Below, in pieces: positions 44,335 to 55,308 of a DNA stretch of 64,000 nt; positions within the stretch are counted from its first letter, which is position 1, and each line of letters starts with the position of its first letter. The position numbers and the translations under genes are program-made. The stretch comes from Calendula officinalis. Lineage: Eukaryota > Streptophyta > Magnoliopsida > Asterales > Asteraceae. The stretch lies in NCBI GenBank assembly GCA_963853835.1, contig OY970824.1, forward strand, positions 75,278,372-75,342,371. The letters are read 5' to 3'. A model generated the notes under the pieces. That model was not told the origin of the DNA and searched no databases. It was given only the letters and a program-made list of their open reading frames with translations.

Positions 44335-44957
44335 ATAACTTTAATTTCTTCTACTCTCTGTAAATGAGACATTTTGACGCATATATTTGTTTCTTTATTT
44401 GTCAATATACTAGTACTACATATTGTTTTGTATACGATAGTATATGTAGTTAGGTTATACAGTATATGATGATGTATTGTAATTCAGTTGAGCGCAACAT
44501 TCTGGCCCTTGGGGTTCCTGATATTTGAAGATGTTTGTTCCTCTCATTTGGTGCTATGATTAAACAATGTAGCTCGATGTACAAGTTTTATTGCATGAAG
44601 TACTATGTGTAACAGCCTTCTTGCATCGGATTCTGTCGCTGAAAACTCGTAGTTGTTGGTATAGTTATGGTTGGTGACCTGCATTAATGGAAAGAGTTGG
44701 TAGGTATTAGGTTCTCCTTCATTAATGGAAAGCTCATCCACTCCCTCTTCTGTTATTTATATAACGTATAATACACATCTTTAAATTTAGGGAATTAAAT
44801 TTCATGCCACATTTTTTTATACCTATACCATACATTATAGGTAATCATTCACACTGTACAAGTGTATAATGTAATTATTGTGGTATATAGGTCAAAAGAT
44901 ATGGTGTAAAAATCACTACCATTAAAAGATATGGTATATAGGTCAAAAGATATGGCC
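44335..44957. other. 3' flank of the RING gene
   Basis: Probable 3' UTR followed by AT-rich spacer. No further gene seen. Confidence 0.45.
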
Positions 44958-45212
44958 AATGATGACCAGCCTAGCTGGTCTGAGGCACTGGGTTTATACC
45001 CATGTGGGCTGCAGGTCGTGAGTTCGAATCCCTTTGGGAGCGTTGCATTAGCGTAATTTAACTCATACCTCACACGAGCACATATGGGGAATTTTCCTTG
45101 GAAATCCCTTTGGGGGCTGGGTTTGCCCGCTTATGCGGAGCTCGAACTCGGGGTGCTCGCTGAAAAATTGCGAGTAGGCTTCCGTTATTTCATTTGCCGT
45201 TTCCAAAAAATT
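44958..45212 (+). mobile_element. tRNA-derived SINE
   Basis: A polymerase III-type promoter is visible: an A-box-like TAGCTGGTCTGAGG at about 44972 and a B box AGTTCGAATCC at 45021-45031, about 50 bases apart. The body runs to a short A-rich end near 45210. No target duplication was found, so the limits are approximate and it is probably old. Confidence 0.6.
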
Positions 45213-45776
45213 AAATTTAGATTATTTTTGTCTAGAATAGAATTTGAAATCACAACTTTACGAAAAACATAAATAACAATAAGTCATTTAGTACTTCCTC
45301 TTCTAATATATGCATGTATGTCAGATGATCACAAATCGAAAGTCATATTCTACCAAATAGATAAAGGTCCAAAAAAAGGTCTTACTATAATATTTTATAA
45401 AAATGAGTTTTTCAACTAATTTATAGCATGAAATGCAAAAATCAAGATATGGGTTATAACTATCAAAATTAAAAACTGCATACCTTTCCGTTGGCAATTA
45501 GAAGTGATTGTAGTCTCGTAGATAACACATTAATCTTGTATTGTGACTGAAACTAAGGCCATGAACATGTTTATATAGAACTCTTTTAGCTTGTTAAATT
45601 TAAGAACCCCAAATTACGTATTATAGTTTGAAATTCTGTTATATACTCGTATTAATGAGATGTAGAAATAGGAAAATTCAAGATGACTAAAAGGGAAAAG
45701 TTATTTAAAATTCTCCAAATCCCTTAAAAACGGTGATGATAATTATCACCTTGATTTGAGTTATGGGTTTTGTTAT
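45213..45776. other. Spacer, no gene seen
   Basis: AT-rich with no supported feature. Confidence 0.4.
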
Positions 45777-45938
45777 TGACAGCCCTTAGGGCTGTCAATA
45801 AGAGGTGGTTATGTGCATAAATCATTTGTACTTTTAGTAGTGGGGGATGATTCCTAAAATGCAGGGGGCGGTTATTGATTACCGTACAAGTTTTTTATGC
45901 ATGTCTTGACGTCTTAGTGACAGCCCTTAGGGCTGTCA
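45777..45938. mobile_element. 162-bp MITE with self-palindromic ends
   Basis: Each end is the 21-base imperfect palindrome TGACAGCCCTTAGGGCTGTC plus A, so the ends are both direct and inverted copies. TTAT flanks on both sides (45773-45776 and 45939-45942). The interior is unremarkable and non-coding. The superfamily is unclear. Confidence 0.65.
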
Positions 45939-46391
45939 TTATCATTTTCCTTGAGTTACAAATCTCAGTCAATACTTCCTTAAATTACTCCTTGTGAGTT
46001 ATTTCTTGTATATTAGTGATTTCCTATTTTGTATTAATAAAAAGTAAGCTTAAACTGGAAATGTGAATATGTGATTATGTGTCATTATGATTTCTTTACA
46101 ACCTTTGTAACATAACAGTTGACAAAAAAGATCTGAGATGATTTGAAGAATGAGACTTTGTTGGGAAAAGGCTGAGCTGGCCTTTTGAAGTGGAATTAGT
46201 GACATGGCAAGATGTGCCAAGTGGCTTTATACAGGCAACACAAATCAGAACAAGTTCCTCTTATTATATATAGAGATAGTGATAAAGATGCATTTTGTAA
46301 CATACATCAACATATCGTTCACATCGACTTTGCTAGGAACAAACTTACTAGATTCTTTATGAATATTTCGATAGCAATTATTAGAACCTAA

Positions 46392-48415
46392 CTAATTACC
46401 CGTATTTCCTAAACACTCGTATATACATGAACAATATAATCCATCGCAGTATGAGTGGGACCCAGCACCGTAACGTATATTGCAATAATCCTTACACCTG
46501 TCTTCACTACATTTACCATGACTCTCGATGTTACCGTTGCAAAGACTCGCGACATTGAGCGAATCCATACCTAAATGGTTAGTAAAGTCATAAAACATAG
46601 AGTACGAATTAGTATTGCATATAAAGTGGTATACAAACTTTTCCTCATTTATCACATATAAAAAAGACATAAAAACAATAATGGTATCAAACACACAGTA
46701 ATTTATCACATTGGTATTATTGGAAGTTTGAAACATTGATAGAGTTTGTATCAATATTCAGTTAATTAAAAAAATGGAAAATGCTAATCATTGCCCTAAG
46801 GCCAATAGTTAAGAAAATATTTGAAGCTTAAAAATGTTGTAATTTAATTAATAAACCACCCCCATAAATTTTATTAACCACCCTTAATTGGTTATGCTTA
46901 TTTTATTGTACATTAATTATCTAAACTACCCTTAACCAAGGCAACAAATCCCTTAAAAAATATACCGGAACTTTTATACTTCCTCCGATTCAAAATAAGT
47001 GATACACTTTCCTTTTTGGGGTGATTCAAAATAAGTGATACACTTTGAAAAGTTTCCTTATTTGGCAAAAAAATGGGACCCATACCCACTAACTATCTAC
47101 TTTAACAAAGTGAAATGATCCCTTTACCCTTACTTTTTACTTTTAAACATCATTAACCTTACTTTATTCAAAAAGTGTGGGACTCATTCCCCACTAACCA
47201 TTAGGGGTGTTCACTATTCGGATATAACCGGATTGTCCAATTGGACATTTTGGATCGGACTATTTGGATTGGTTATTTGGTTTTTTGGATCGGTTTGGAC
47301 TTGAACCAAATTAATAGTTTGGATTTCGGATTGGATTTGGTTTCCGTTGTGAAAACCGGATTGTCCAAAAAAACCGAATAGTAATATATAGTAAACTTAT
47401 TTATATACTAACACTTGTTGGTTTCCATTGTAAATAATTATGGTACTCATTTTCTATACATTTCTTATAGTAAATTGATTTATATACGAACACTTGTTCC
47501 ATTTTATATTGTATCAGTTGGCGATGTACCAATCTTTTTGGAGTTTTTGATAAAGTTGATGTCAAGATTTTCGCATATATGATTATAATGTCACAAGTTA
47601 TTAATTAAACTTGTTTTTATGTACAAAGTAGTTTATCATTTTGGAATTTTACATATAGAACTTAATATTATTTATGTTATATACTTTTGTAGTAGTTTGA
47701 AAATTTTTAGGAAAAACCAAACGGATAAAACCAAACCAACCAAATTGTTATTTGGTTCGGATCGGTTTGGTTTTCGAATTAGTTTGGACGGTTCGGTTTG
47801 AACTTTTGAAAACCAGACTTTATTTGGTTTCACCTATTTAGTTCGGATAAAACCAAACCGTCCAAATGAACACCCCTACTAACCATCAAATTAATCTAAT
47901 TTAACCATCATTATAATCTTTTGCCTCAAAAACCGTGAAACCCCAAGTGTATCACTTATTTTGAATCGGAGGAAGTAATAGTTTTCTCAGTAGTGATTAA
48001 AATGTCTTGTAAACCTTTTAGTCTCATTTAACAACAAAACTAAAACCGTAAGTTAAAATTGTAAATGTCATAAACTTATAATGTCTAATTTTTCCGTCAA
48101 AAATCCCAGTATATTATGTTTAAAAACGTTCTCATCAATTTTATCATTAAACCCGAAAACAATCATAAAATTTATAATTATTTGTAATATTGAAGACATT
48201 AAAAATGGAGCCCTTAATAAATAGAAGGTTCTGAGAGGTCGTTAATACGAGTACGTTTTTTGGGATTTTACTGATGACTGTGTTACATAAACAAATAAAC
48301 GTGTGTTTAGTTCAATAAAATATTCTAATAAAAACCTTTATAAAACATGGGACAAGAAATTACCAGTGATCATGAGAGATACAAGAAAGATGATGATGAT
48401 CGAAGAGTTTGTCAT
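46392..48415 (-). CDS. Defensin-like secreted cysteine-rich peptide (DEFL)
   Basis: Two exons on the minus strand, 48364-48415 and 46392-46570, joined by GT-AG in frame; 76 residues. Exon 1 gives a signal peptide (MTNSSIIIIFLVSLMITG). Exon 2 gives eight cysteines spaced C-x9-C-x4-C-x3-C-x11-C-x4-C-x1-C-x3-C. The CxxxC and later CxC pairs are the hallmark of the cysteine-stabilised alpha-beta fold of plant defensins. The signal exon plus cysteine exon is the usual gene layout. Such peptides are secreted and act in defence or in cell signalling such as pollination; which applies here is unknown. A TATAAATA box lies about 55 bases upstream of the ATG. The 1793-base intron holds two nested MITEs. 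A 120-codon frame from 46754 only reads back into the intron. Confidence 0.8.
46979..47975. mobile_element. Stowaway-like MITE, copy A, split by a hAT MITE
   Basis: The ends are CTTCCTCCGATTCAAAATAA and the reverse complement on the right, with TA on both sides (46977-46978 and 47976-47977). The TATCACTT...CCTCC-type end with TA duplication fits the Stowaway/mariner group. The left end motif GATTCAAAATAAGTGATACA is present twice in tandem. Without the nested 677-base insert it is about 310 bases, like copies B and C. It lies in the intron of the defensin-like gene. Confidence 0.85.
47202..47878. mobile_element. hAT-type foldback MITE nested in a Stowaway-like MITE
   Basis: The ends are TAGGGGTGTTCA and TGAACACCCCTA. 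A perfect 8-bp target duplication CTAACCAT lies at 47194-47201 and 47879-47886. The interior consists of ATCGGTTTGG and TTTGGATTGG-like words that fold back. No transposase. Confidence 0.93.
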
Positions 48416-48470
48416 ATTTATTTGTTTCGTGTGTTTGATAGTGATACGTTTGGTGCTTTGATCACTGACA

Positions 48471-48478
48471 TATTTATA
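48471..48478 (-). promoter_or_regulatory. TATA box of the defensin-like gene
   Basis: The minus strand reads TATAAATA about 55 bases before the ATG at 48415, leaving a short leader of roughly 25-30 bases. Position and sequence suit a plant TATA element; no transcript data are available. Confidence 0.55.
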
Positions 48479-48479
48479 T

Positions 48480-49339
48480 GCTATTGAGCAATTAAAATTA
48501 GTATTCATGTGATTTCATTTCATTTAAATGTGCGTTTCCTAATTAATAAATATATAATGTCAAATACGTTATAAAAACATTTTTATTATTTTTAAAATAA
48601 AATGGTAAGTTTCGTTATTTGTTGGCACGTGAGACATTTTTATTCATTTAAGGAGCGTAAATTTTAATGATATTGAAAATTCTCTATATAAAATTAATGT
48701 TATAAAATTTAATGTCAAATTCATCTAAAGAGCGCAATTAATAAATATAAAATTTTCTATAAAATTCAAAATCATATTTAATATATTTTTTTAAATTATA
48801 GAAATTGGAGTCTATTAATATTATTCTAAACAGATTTAGAATATAACCATTTCATTTTAAATACAACATGATGCATGCGGTTAGAAAAACTCATGATTTT
48901 CTATATATTTTTCCGTTTCATTTTTTTTTTAACTGCTAGCGTGTTCAATGAAATCATTACACGTGTTAAAAAAATGTACCAAATACTCACATAACTAGTG
49001 GTTGACACTTGGCAGATTACGGTGTCCAGCCTGGGGCTTGACCACGAGCTATCGGACAACAATGAACCAATGATATACAAACATGCATTATAATTTAATA
49101 CAAGCACACAACATATTGTGTTGTTTCAATCTAGTGCTTAATTTCACTAATTACACGCTCCTTGCATTTCTTCTTTTGTCGATAAAAATCACCTTTTCTC
49201 TTATTATCTTGTATAACTCACATGTTAATTCGATTGTTTACAATCTAGTTTTACAAAACATGCTAATTATTCTTATCATGTGAAATGAAATTTGCAATTC
49301 TTTGTTTACCATTTCTTAATTGTTAAGACATATTACATA
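48480..49339. other. AT-rich spacer, no gene seen
   Basis: No supported coding sequence or bounded repeat. The open frame at 48901-49107 (minus) has no domain. Confidence 0.4.
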
Positions 49340-50210
49340 CGGATGTGATCGGTTTTAGAATTTAATCAAACTGGAACTGAAACTGAAACAGTCGAAATTA
49401 GATAAAAATAAGAACCGAGTAACAGACTGAGATAAAGTTTGGTTCCGATTCGGTCAGGCTATTTCAGGTTCAGAACCAATTAGAACCGAAAACTAAATCA
49501 TCAAAAAATTTTAGAATATATGTTAGAGGTTCATCTCGAAATTGTCAAAATCCGGTTCTAGGACCGGAAAAATCGGAAAAGACAAAAACGGATAACTGAG
49601 AACTTGCTCGAAAATCGTAAAAGACAAAAATGGATAACCGATAAGAGGCTCAAAAACTGTTAATTTAAAATGTTTGTTTAATTATGTTAATATATACTTC
49701 CCCCGATTCAAAATAAGTGACACATTGTTGGTTTTACGGCTTTTTAGGTTAATGATTATAATGAGTGTTAGATAACTTAAATTAGTTTAATTGGATGGTT
49801 AGTGGGGAATGAGTACCACGATTTTTGAATAAAGTGAAGTTAATGATGTTTAAAAGTAAAGGTAAGGGTAAATGCGTCATTTCACTATATTAAATTAGTT
49901 GGTTAGTGGGTGTGGACCCCACTACTTTTTACAAAAGAAGGTAAATTATAAGAGAGTATCATTTATTTTGAATCACCCCAAAAGGAAAGTGTATTACTTA
50001 TTTTGAATAGGAGGAAGTATAATATTTTTTTAATAATAGTAGACCAAGCAACCATCGTCAGTCGATTCCCATTACCTGGCGGGTAGTTGTTCCTTAATTT
50101 TGAGAACCAGAACCTCGTAAGATGGTTCCTTAGCATTAGGAACCGGAACCTGCGATTCCGAGACACTTCGATTCCAATTCCAATTACCCATTGTTTTTAC
50201 TCACCTCTAA
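49340..50210. repeat. Old foldback element of the hAT-MITE style, split by a MITE
   Basis: It is rich in GAACCGGAAC/GGTTCC-type words. A GATGTGATCGG-like left end and a GAGGTGAGTAAA-like reversed right end recall the TAGGGGTG-ended MITEs elsewhere in the window. No target duplication survives. A Stowaway-like MITE sits inside at 49697-50017. Confidence 0.4.
49697..50017. mobile_element. Stowaway-like MITE, copy B
   Basis: Starts CTTCCCCCGATTCAAAATAA and ends TTTTGAATAGGAGGAAG, with TA on both sides. Here the doubled end motif is on the right, so it is inverted relative to copies A and C. 321 bases. Confidence 0.85.
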
Positions 50211-50451
50211 TCAAGACCTATTCTTAATAGCCTCTGTAAGAGTTTTTACCTTTGTTTTTTTTTAAATAGCAAATTATGATCTACTTCTAAATATCACATA
50301 TGTTCATAATGAGATTTGAAACCTGACCATATTAATGTGAGAAATATCATATCACTAGGTCAAATGCCATTTGATTTTGTTTTACCTTTATTGTGAATGA
50401 AAAAATATATATTTAAAGAAATTATTTAGAAAGAAAATTATATTCAAAGAA

Positions 50452-52254
50452 TCTACCTCTATATATGAGGCCTAGATTTGAGTTTTATTTGCCCACATGT
50501 CATTATAACCCCTTCTCATTGGTTGGTTTTGATGACTCATAACTATCCTAAATACCACATGTCAGCATAAAACAAAACATTACAAACCAACAAAACATAA
50601 ACCTCCATATTTTCTGCACCCGTATTTCTAATTTGAAAATATTATATAGGTAGATTTGGTAAATTTGAATTAAATAGAAAAACCGTAATACTTGCCAAAT
50701 TTAAAATAACTAATTCAAAATATGTTTACCTAATCTAAAAGATTACAAATTTAAATTGGAATTAATGTTGCAGAGTTTGTTATTGAATTTTAATTAACTT
50801 TTAAAAGATTATAAATTTAAATTGGAATTAGTTTAAACATTCGATATAAAGTGGAAATGCTTTAATTTTTCTTTCACAATATTCCAGTTTTCGTTGGTTT
50901 TAGTTTCACAAATACTTTGGTAAGATTATATTGGAAAAGCTTTGATTTCTTCACCAACCAGTGGGACTATACTGTTTAAAGTAAGTTTGTATTTATCTAT
51001 TAGTCTGCGAACACTATTTAGATGTTTCAATCAAAAATTGTTTCATGATGATAATTCCATTCCTATTTATGAATGATATGCTTAATTCTGTATCATACAA
51101 GATTTTTATTTGTATTTGTCAATGAATTCATTGTTCCTATTTGTTAATGAATTCATTTATGTGTTATTATATCATGTTATTCCTTCTTAAATTTACCAAT
51201 ATATGATCATATAGAAAATGTATCAAATAGTATTACTTTTCGAGGTTTAATGATACAACTGTGGACTTCATTCCTTTTTATTATTGTCGCCTAGATGGCT
51301 AGATTGGTAGTTGAATATGGACATCTTAAGTTTTGCTTCATGTAACATTCAAATAATTTGAATTGGTTTAAAATCGTTTTGCTTACCATTGGAAACTGTC
51401 ACACCAATTTTAGTCACGAAAATTGTTTTGCTTAGCATTGGTCTAAAATCATTTCTATTATAGGTTGATATGTGTTGGGTTGTTTTGAGACTAAAATTAT
51501 GGTGATTAATGGACTTGCCTTAAAGTTTGATCCCTTCACACCATTATTTATTTGCTATCACTTCTGAGTTTATAATCTATTTTTCATTATCACTATTAAT
51601 ATTGTTTAAGAGTTAACGCGCTAGGAATTTTATTGATTCCAATTTGCATTTTTTAATTGTAGATAATGTTCTAAGTTTACAAAGAATATTACTACACTAA
51701 TATTATGCTTACTGCTGAGTATGCTGACATGTTTAAAGTCAGTTAAAAAGCCAACTTAAGGGAAAAAGATTAGCCATTTCATGTTTAAAGCTTTGTGTTT
51801 TTATCCTCATTGCAGTCTACCGATTTAGGAATTTTAATCAATTGATTCGATTTTTATTAAAGCCCAAATTTAGCCCAACAATCGAATATCAAACATAAAA
51901 TCTAATAAAAACCCAATTGCATATGTAAAATATTTATTAAAGCCTAATTTTTTTAATTATGTCAAACGCTAAAGTAATTCTTACATTTTTTTTTTTGTTA
52001 TTTCCCTTTTTATTATTGTTTTTTTAATCAATGTGCGTAAATAATTTAGACTCTCTATTAATACACCTTCTTAATCTATTAATACACCCTTTTAATGTAT
52101 TAATGCTTCTAACATTTATTCATGTATTAAAATTTATATCAACTTATTATTATAATTATGGATTGTTATGTCATTTAAATTGTATCAATATTTTTATTAT
52201 TTTTCTATATATCTCTTGAAGCATGTCTGCCCAACGGGCGGGCTTTGAAGCTAG
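50452..52254 (+). mobile_element. Candidate non-autonomous Helitron
   Basis: The left end is TCTACCTCTATATATGAGG, preceded by A. The right end is CTAG followed by T, with a GCCC-AAC-GGGC hairpin (52229-52239) 11 bases before it. An A|TC...CTAG|T insertion with a subterminal hairpin is the Helitron signature. The interior of about 1.8 kb is AT-rich, with no Rep or helicase. The 3' end is stronger evidence than the 5' end. Confidence 0.55.
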
Positions 52255-52283
52255 TATCCGAATATATAAATAGATCTCTTTTA

Positions 52284-52596
52284 CTTCCTCCGTTTCAAAA
52301 TAAATGATACACTTTTCTTTTTGGGGTGTTTCAAAATAAGTGATACACTTTAAAAACTTACCATATTTGGTAAAAAGTAGTGAGGCCCACACCCACTAAC
52401 TATCTCCTTTAATATAGTGAAAAGACACATTTACCCTTACTTTTACTTTTAAACATCATTAAATTCACTTTAATCAATATATGTGGGACCCAACTTCCAC
52501 TAACTATCCAATTTAATCATATTAACCTTTATTACCATATTTTACTTTAAAAATTATGAACTTTAAAATATATCACTTATTTTGAAACGGAGGAAG
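52284..52596. mobile_element. Stowaway-like MITE, copy C
   Basis: Starts CTTCCTCCGTTTCAAAATAA and ends TTATTTTGAAACGGAGGAAG, with TA flanks at 52282-52283 and 52597-52598. The left end motif is doubled as in copy A. 313 bases, about 270 bases before the OSCA start codon, so in the promoter region of that gene. Confidence 0.88.
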
Positions 52597-52869
52597 TATT
52601 AAATTAACTTTTTTTAGTGATCGTCGATCTATCTCTTCCTTTGCCCAACAATACAAAATAATTCCTTCCTTTATCTTGCCAAGCTATACCTGCCCCGACC
52701 AAGACAGCTACTTCGAGTTCAATTTCAACTAAAACCCTAACCCTAGATTTCCATTCTCAAAGATACCGATCGAATTCTCTTCGATCTCAATCAGTCTTCA
52801 ACAATTCGCTGAATGAAAAGGTAAATCCCCAAATTGCAGGAGGTTCGTGAGCCCTAATTTGCTCACATC

Positions 52870-55308
52870 ATGAACCTTGCGCCTCAATCATCCTTCACCA
52901 CCAACATCGGTAATGATCATACCGTCTCCCTTCCGCCGTCGTCCCCAGGCGACGACAATTTCGAACCGACATGGTACGGAAACATACAGTACCTCCTCAA
53001 TATATCCGCCATCGGCACCATCACATGCGTCCTCATCTTCCTGTTCGTCAAGCTCCGGAGCGACCACCGTCGCATGCCCGGTCCGACCGCCATTATCTCA
53101 AAGCTCCTTGCCGTTTGGCACGCCACTGGCCGTGAGATCGCACGCCACTGTGGCGCTGATGCTGCTCAGTACCTACTTATTGAGGGAGGCAGTTTTTCAC
53201 TTATTATATTGATATCAGTTCTATCCATTACAATTCTCCTGCCTCTGAATCTGTACGCCGGAACAGCGGCTATGGTGGATCAGTTCTCGATGACGACGAT
53301 CAATCATATATCAAAAGGTTCAGGTTTACTTTGGATTCATTTTGTGTTTGTTGTGTCTGTTGTTGTATTAGTTCATTACGGAATTAATGAAATTGAAGGG
53401 AGATTGAAAATCACTAGGTTTAGAGATGGATATGGAAACCCTAGTGATCCTAGCAGTGCTAATTCATCTGCCATTTTTACTCTAATGTTACAAGGAATAC
53501 CGAAAAACATAGGGCCTGAAAAGGATTCATTAGTTGAGTATTTTCAACAGAAGTACCCAGGGAAAGTTTATAAAGTCATAATCCCAATGGATTTATGTGC
53601 TTTGGATGATTTAGTGACAGATTTGGTTAAAGTCAGAGAAGATGTCACAAAATTAGTAAATAATATGGAATCACAAGCCATGCTATATGACGAAACAAAC
53701 TACGGAATCCTAACTGATTTTCACGACGGATTTCGTGGAAGATTGCATGATTTATGGCAAGGATTAAAGGATTTATGGAGCCGAATCAATGACGAACTAG
53801 GGGTTTCAGATGATGAAAAATTAAGAAAATTGCAGGAACGTAGAGCTGATTTAGAAATGGAAATGGCAGCGTATAAAGATGGTAGAGCAAAAGGTGCAGG
53901 AGTTGCATTTGTGGTATTTAAAGACGTTTACACCGCAAATAAAGCAGTTCAAGATTTCCGTAATGAAAAGAAAAAACGCGTAGGAAAATTCTTTTCTGTT
54001 ATGGAATTACAACTGCAAAGAAACCATTGGAAAGTTGAAAGAGCACCATTAGCGACTGATATCTATTGGAACCATTTAGGGTCAACAAAACTGTCGCTAA
54101 AGCTTCGAAGAGTGTTTGTAAACACATGTTTGTTATTACTCCTTCTCTTTTGCAGCTCACCTTTAGCAGTAATCAGTGCACTTACAACTGCAGGAAGAAT
54201 TATAAATGCAGAAGCAATGGATAATGCTCAATCATGGTTAACTTGGCTACAAAGCTCAAGCTGGTTAGCAACTATAATTTTCCAATTTTTACCAAACGTT
54301 CTTATTTTCATAAGCATGTATATCATTGTCCCTTCAGCTCTTTCACATCTCTCAAAATTCGAACGACATTTAACCGTTTCGGGCGAACAAAGAGCTGCAT
54401 TGTTAAAAATGGTGTGCTTTTTTTTAGTAAACCTGATTTTATTAAGAGCACTCGTTGAATCATCATTAGAAAGTGCAATCTTGAAAATGGGTAGATGTTA
54501 TTTGGATGGTGAAGATTGTAAAAGAATCGAACAGTATATGAGTGCATCGTTTTTATCAAGATCATGTCTTTCGTCGGTCGCGTTTTTAATCACGAGCACT
54601 TTTTTAGGGATTTCTTTTGATTTATTAGCACCGATTCCATGGATTAAAAAAAAGTTAAAAAAGTTTAGAAAAAACGATATGTTACAACTTGTACCCGAAC
54701 AAGCCGAAGAATATGCTCTTGAAGAAAATCAAGAAACTGAAGGGCTTGAAAGACGATTAATCGTCCCAAATATGGATGATTTACATAACGAACACGATCT
54801 TTCTGAATACCCGATAAGCCGAACTTCACCCGTACCTAAACAATCGTTTGATTTTGCACAATATTACGCGTTTAATTTGACGATTTTTGCCCTAACTTTG
54901 ATTTATTCATCGTTTTCTCCATTAATTGTCCCCGTGGGTGCGGTTTATTTCGGGTACAGGTATGTGGTTGATAAGTACAACTTTTTGTTTGTGTATAGAG
55001 TACGAGGTTTTCCAGCTGGCAATGATGGGAAATTGATGGATACGGTGTTATTTATTATGAGAATTTGTGTTGATTTGTTTCTGGTTTCGATGATTTTGTT
55101 TTTTTCGGTTAAAGGGGATTCCACGAAGTTGCAGGCGATTTTGACACTTGCGGTTTTAGTTGTGCATAAGCTTTTACCTTGTGAGAATGATGGGTTTCAA
55201 CCGGCTTTGTTGCAGAGTATACAAACTGTTGAGAATGTTATTGATGGGCCTACTGATTATGAGGTGTTTTCTCAACCTAAATTTGAATGGGATACATATC
55301 ATTCGTGA
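52870..55308 (+). CDS. OSCA4/CSC1-like hyperosmolality-gated calcium-permeable channel
   Basis: Intronless frame of 812 residues. Proteins of this family are plant relatives of TMEM63 and form mechanically or osmotically gated cation channels. The order is as expected: a first membrane segment (about 45-62), then MPGPTAIISKLL, a second and third segment (about 105-175), a large cytosolic loop with coiled-coil charge (LRKLQERRADLEMEMAAY, about 320-340), then a C-terminal 7-8 segment region from about 415 with FFLVNLILLRALVESS and VPVGAVYFGYRYVVDKYNF. It is most like CSC1-like protein At4g35870 (OSCA4.1, also reported as GFS10, linked to endomembrane sorting), which I recall as intronless and of similar length. 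The ATG at 52870 opens the family N-terminus. Confidence 0.92.
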   Translation: MNLAPQSSFTTNIGNDHTVSLPPSSPGDDNFEPTWYGNIQYLLNISAIGTITCVLIFLFVKLRSDHRRMPGPTAIISKLLAVWHATGREIARHCGADAAQYLLIEGGSFSLIILISVLSITILLPLNLYAGTAAMVDQFSMTTINHISKGSGLLWIHFVFVVSVVVLVHYGINEIEGRLKITRFRDGYGNPSDPSSANSSAIFTLMLQGIPKNIGPEKDSLVEYFQQKYPGKVYKVIIPMDLCALDDLVTDLVKVREDVTKLVNNMESQAMLYDETNYGILTDFHDGFRGRLHDLWQGLKDLWSRINDELGVSDDEKLRKLQERRADLEMEMAAYKDGRAKGAGVAFVVFKDVYTANKAVQDFRNEKKKRVGKFFSVMELQLQRNHWKVERAPLATDIYWNHLGSTKLSLKLRRVFVNTCLLLLLLFCSSPLAVISALTTAGRIINAEAMDNAQSWLTWLQSSSWLATIIFQFLPNVLIFISMYIIVPSALSHLSKFERHLTVSGEQRAALLKMVCFFLVNLILLRALVESSLESAILKMGRCYLDGEDCKRIEQYMSASFLSRSCLSSVAFLITSTFLGISFDLLAPIPWIKKKLKKFRKNDMLQLVPEQAEEYALEENQETEGLERRLIVPNMDDLHNEHDLSEYPISRTSPVPKQSFDFAQYYAFNLTIFALTLIYSSFSPLIVPVGAVYFGYRYVVDKYNFLFVYRVRGFPAGNDGKLMDTVLFIMRICVDLFLVSMILFFSVKGDSTKLQAILTLAVLVVHKLLPCENDGFQPALLQSIQTVENVIDGPTDYEVFSQPKFEWDTYHS

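Noticed and set aside
44958..45212. A tRNA gene
   Set aside because: A and B boxes are present but no cloverleaf with a 7-bp acceptor stem could be formed; the body is longer than a tRNA, so SINE is the better call.
46392..46754. Single-exon 120-codon frame starting at 46754 on the minus strand
   Set aside because: Its N-terminal half is intron. It lacks a signal peptide at its start, while splicing from 48364 supplies one in frame.
54323..54565. Minus-strand frame inside the OSCA gene
   Set aside because: Shadow of the 812-codon coding sequence.
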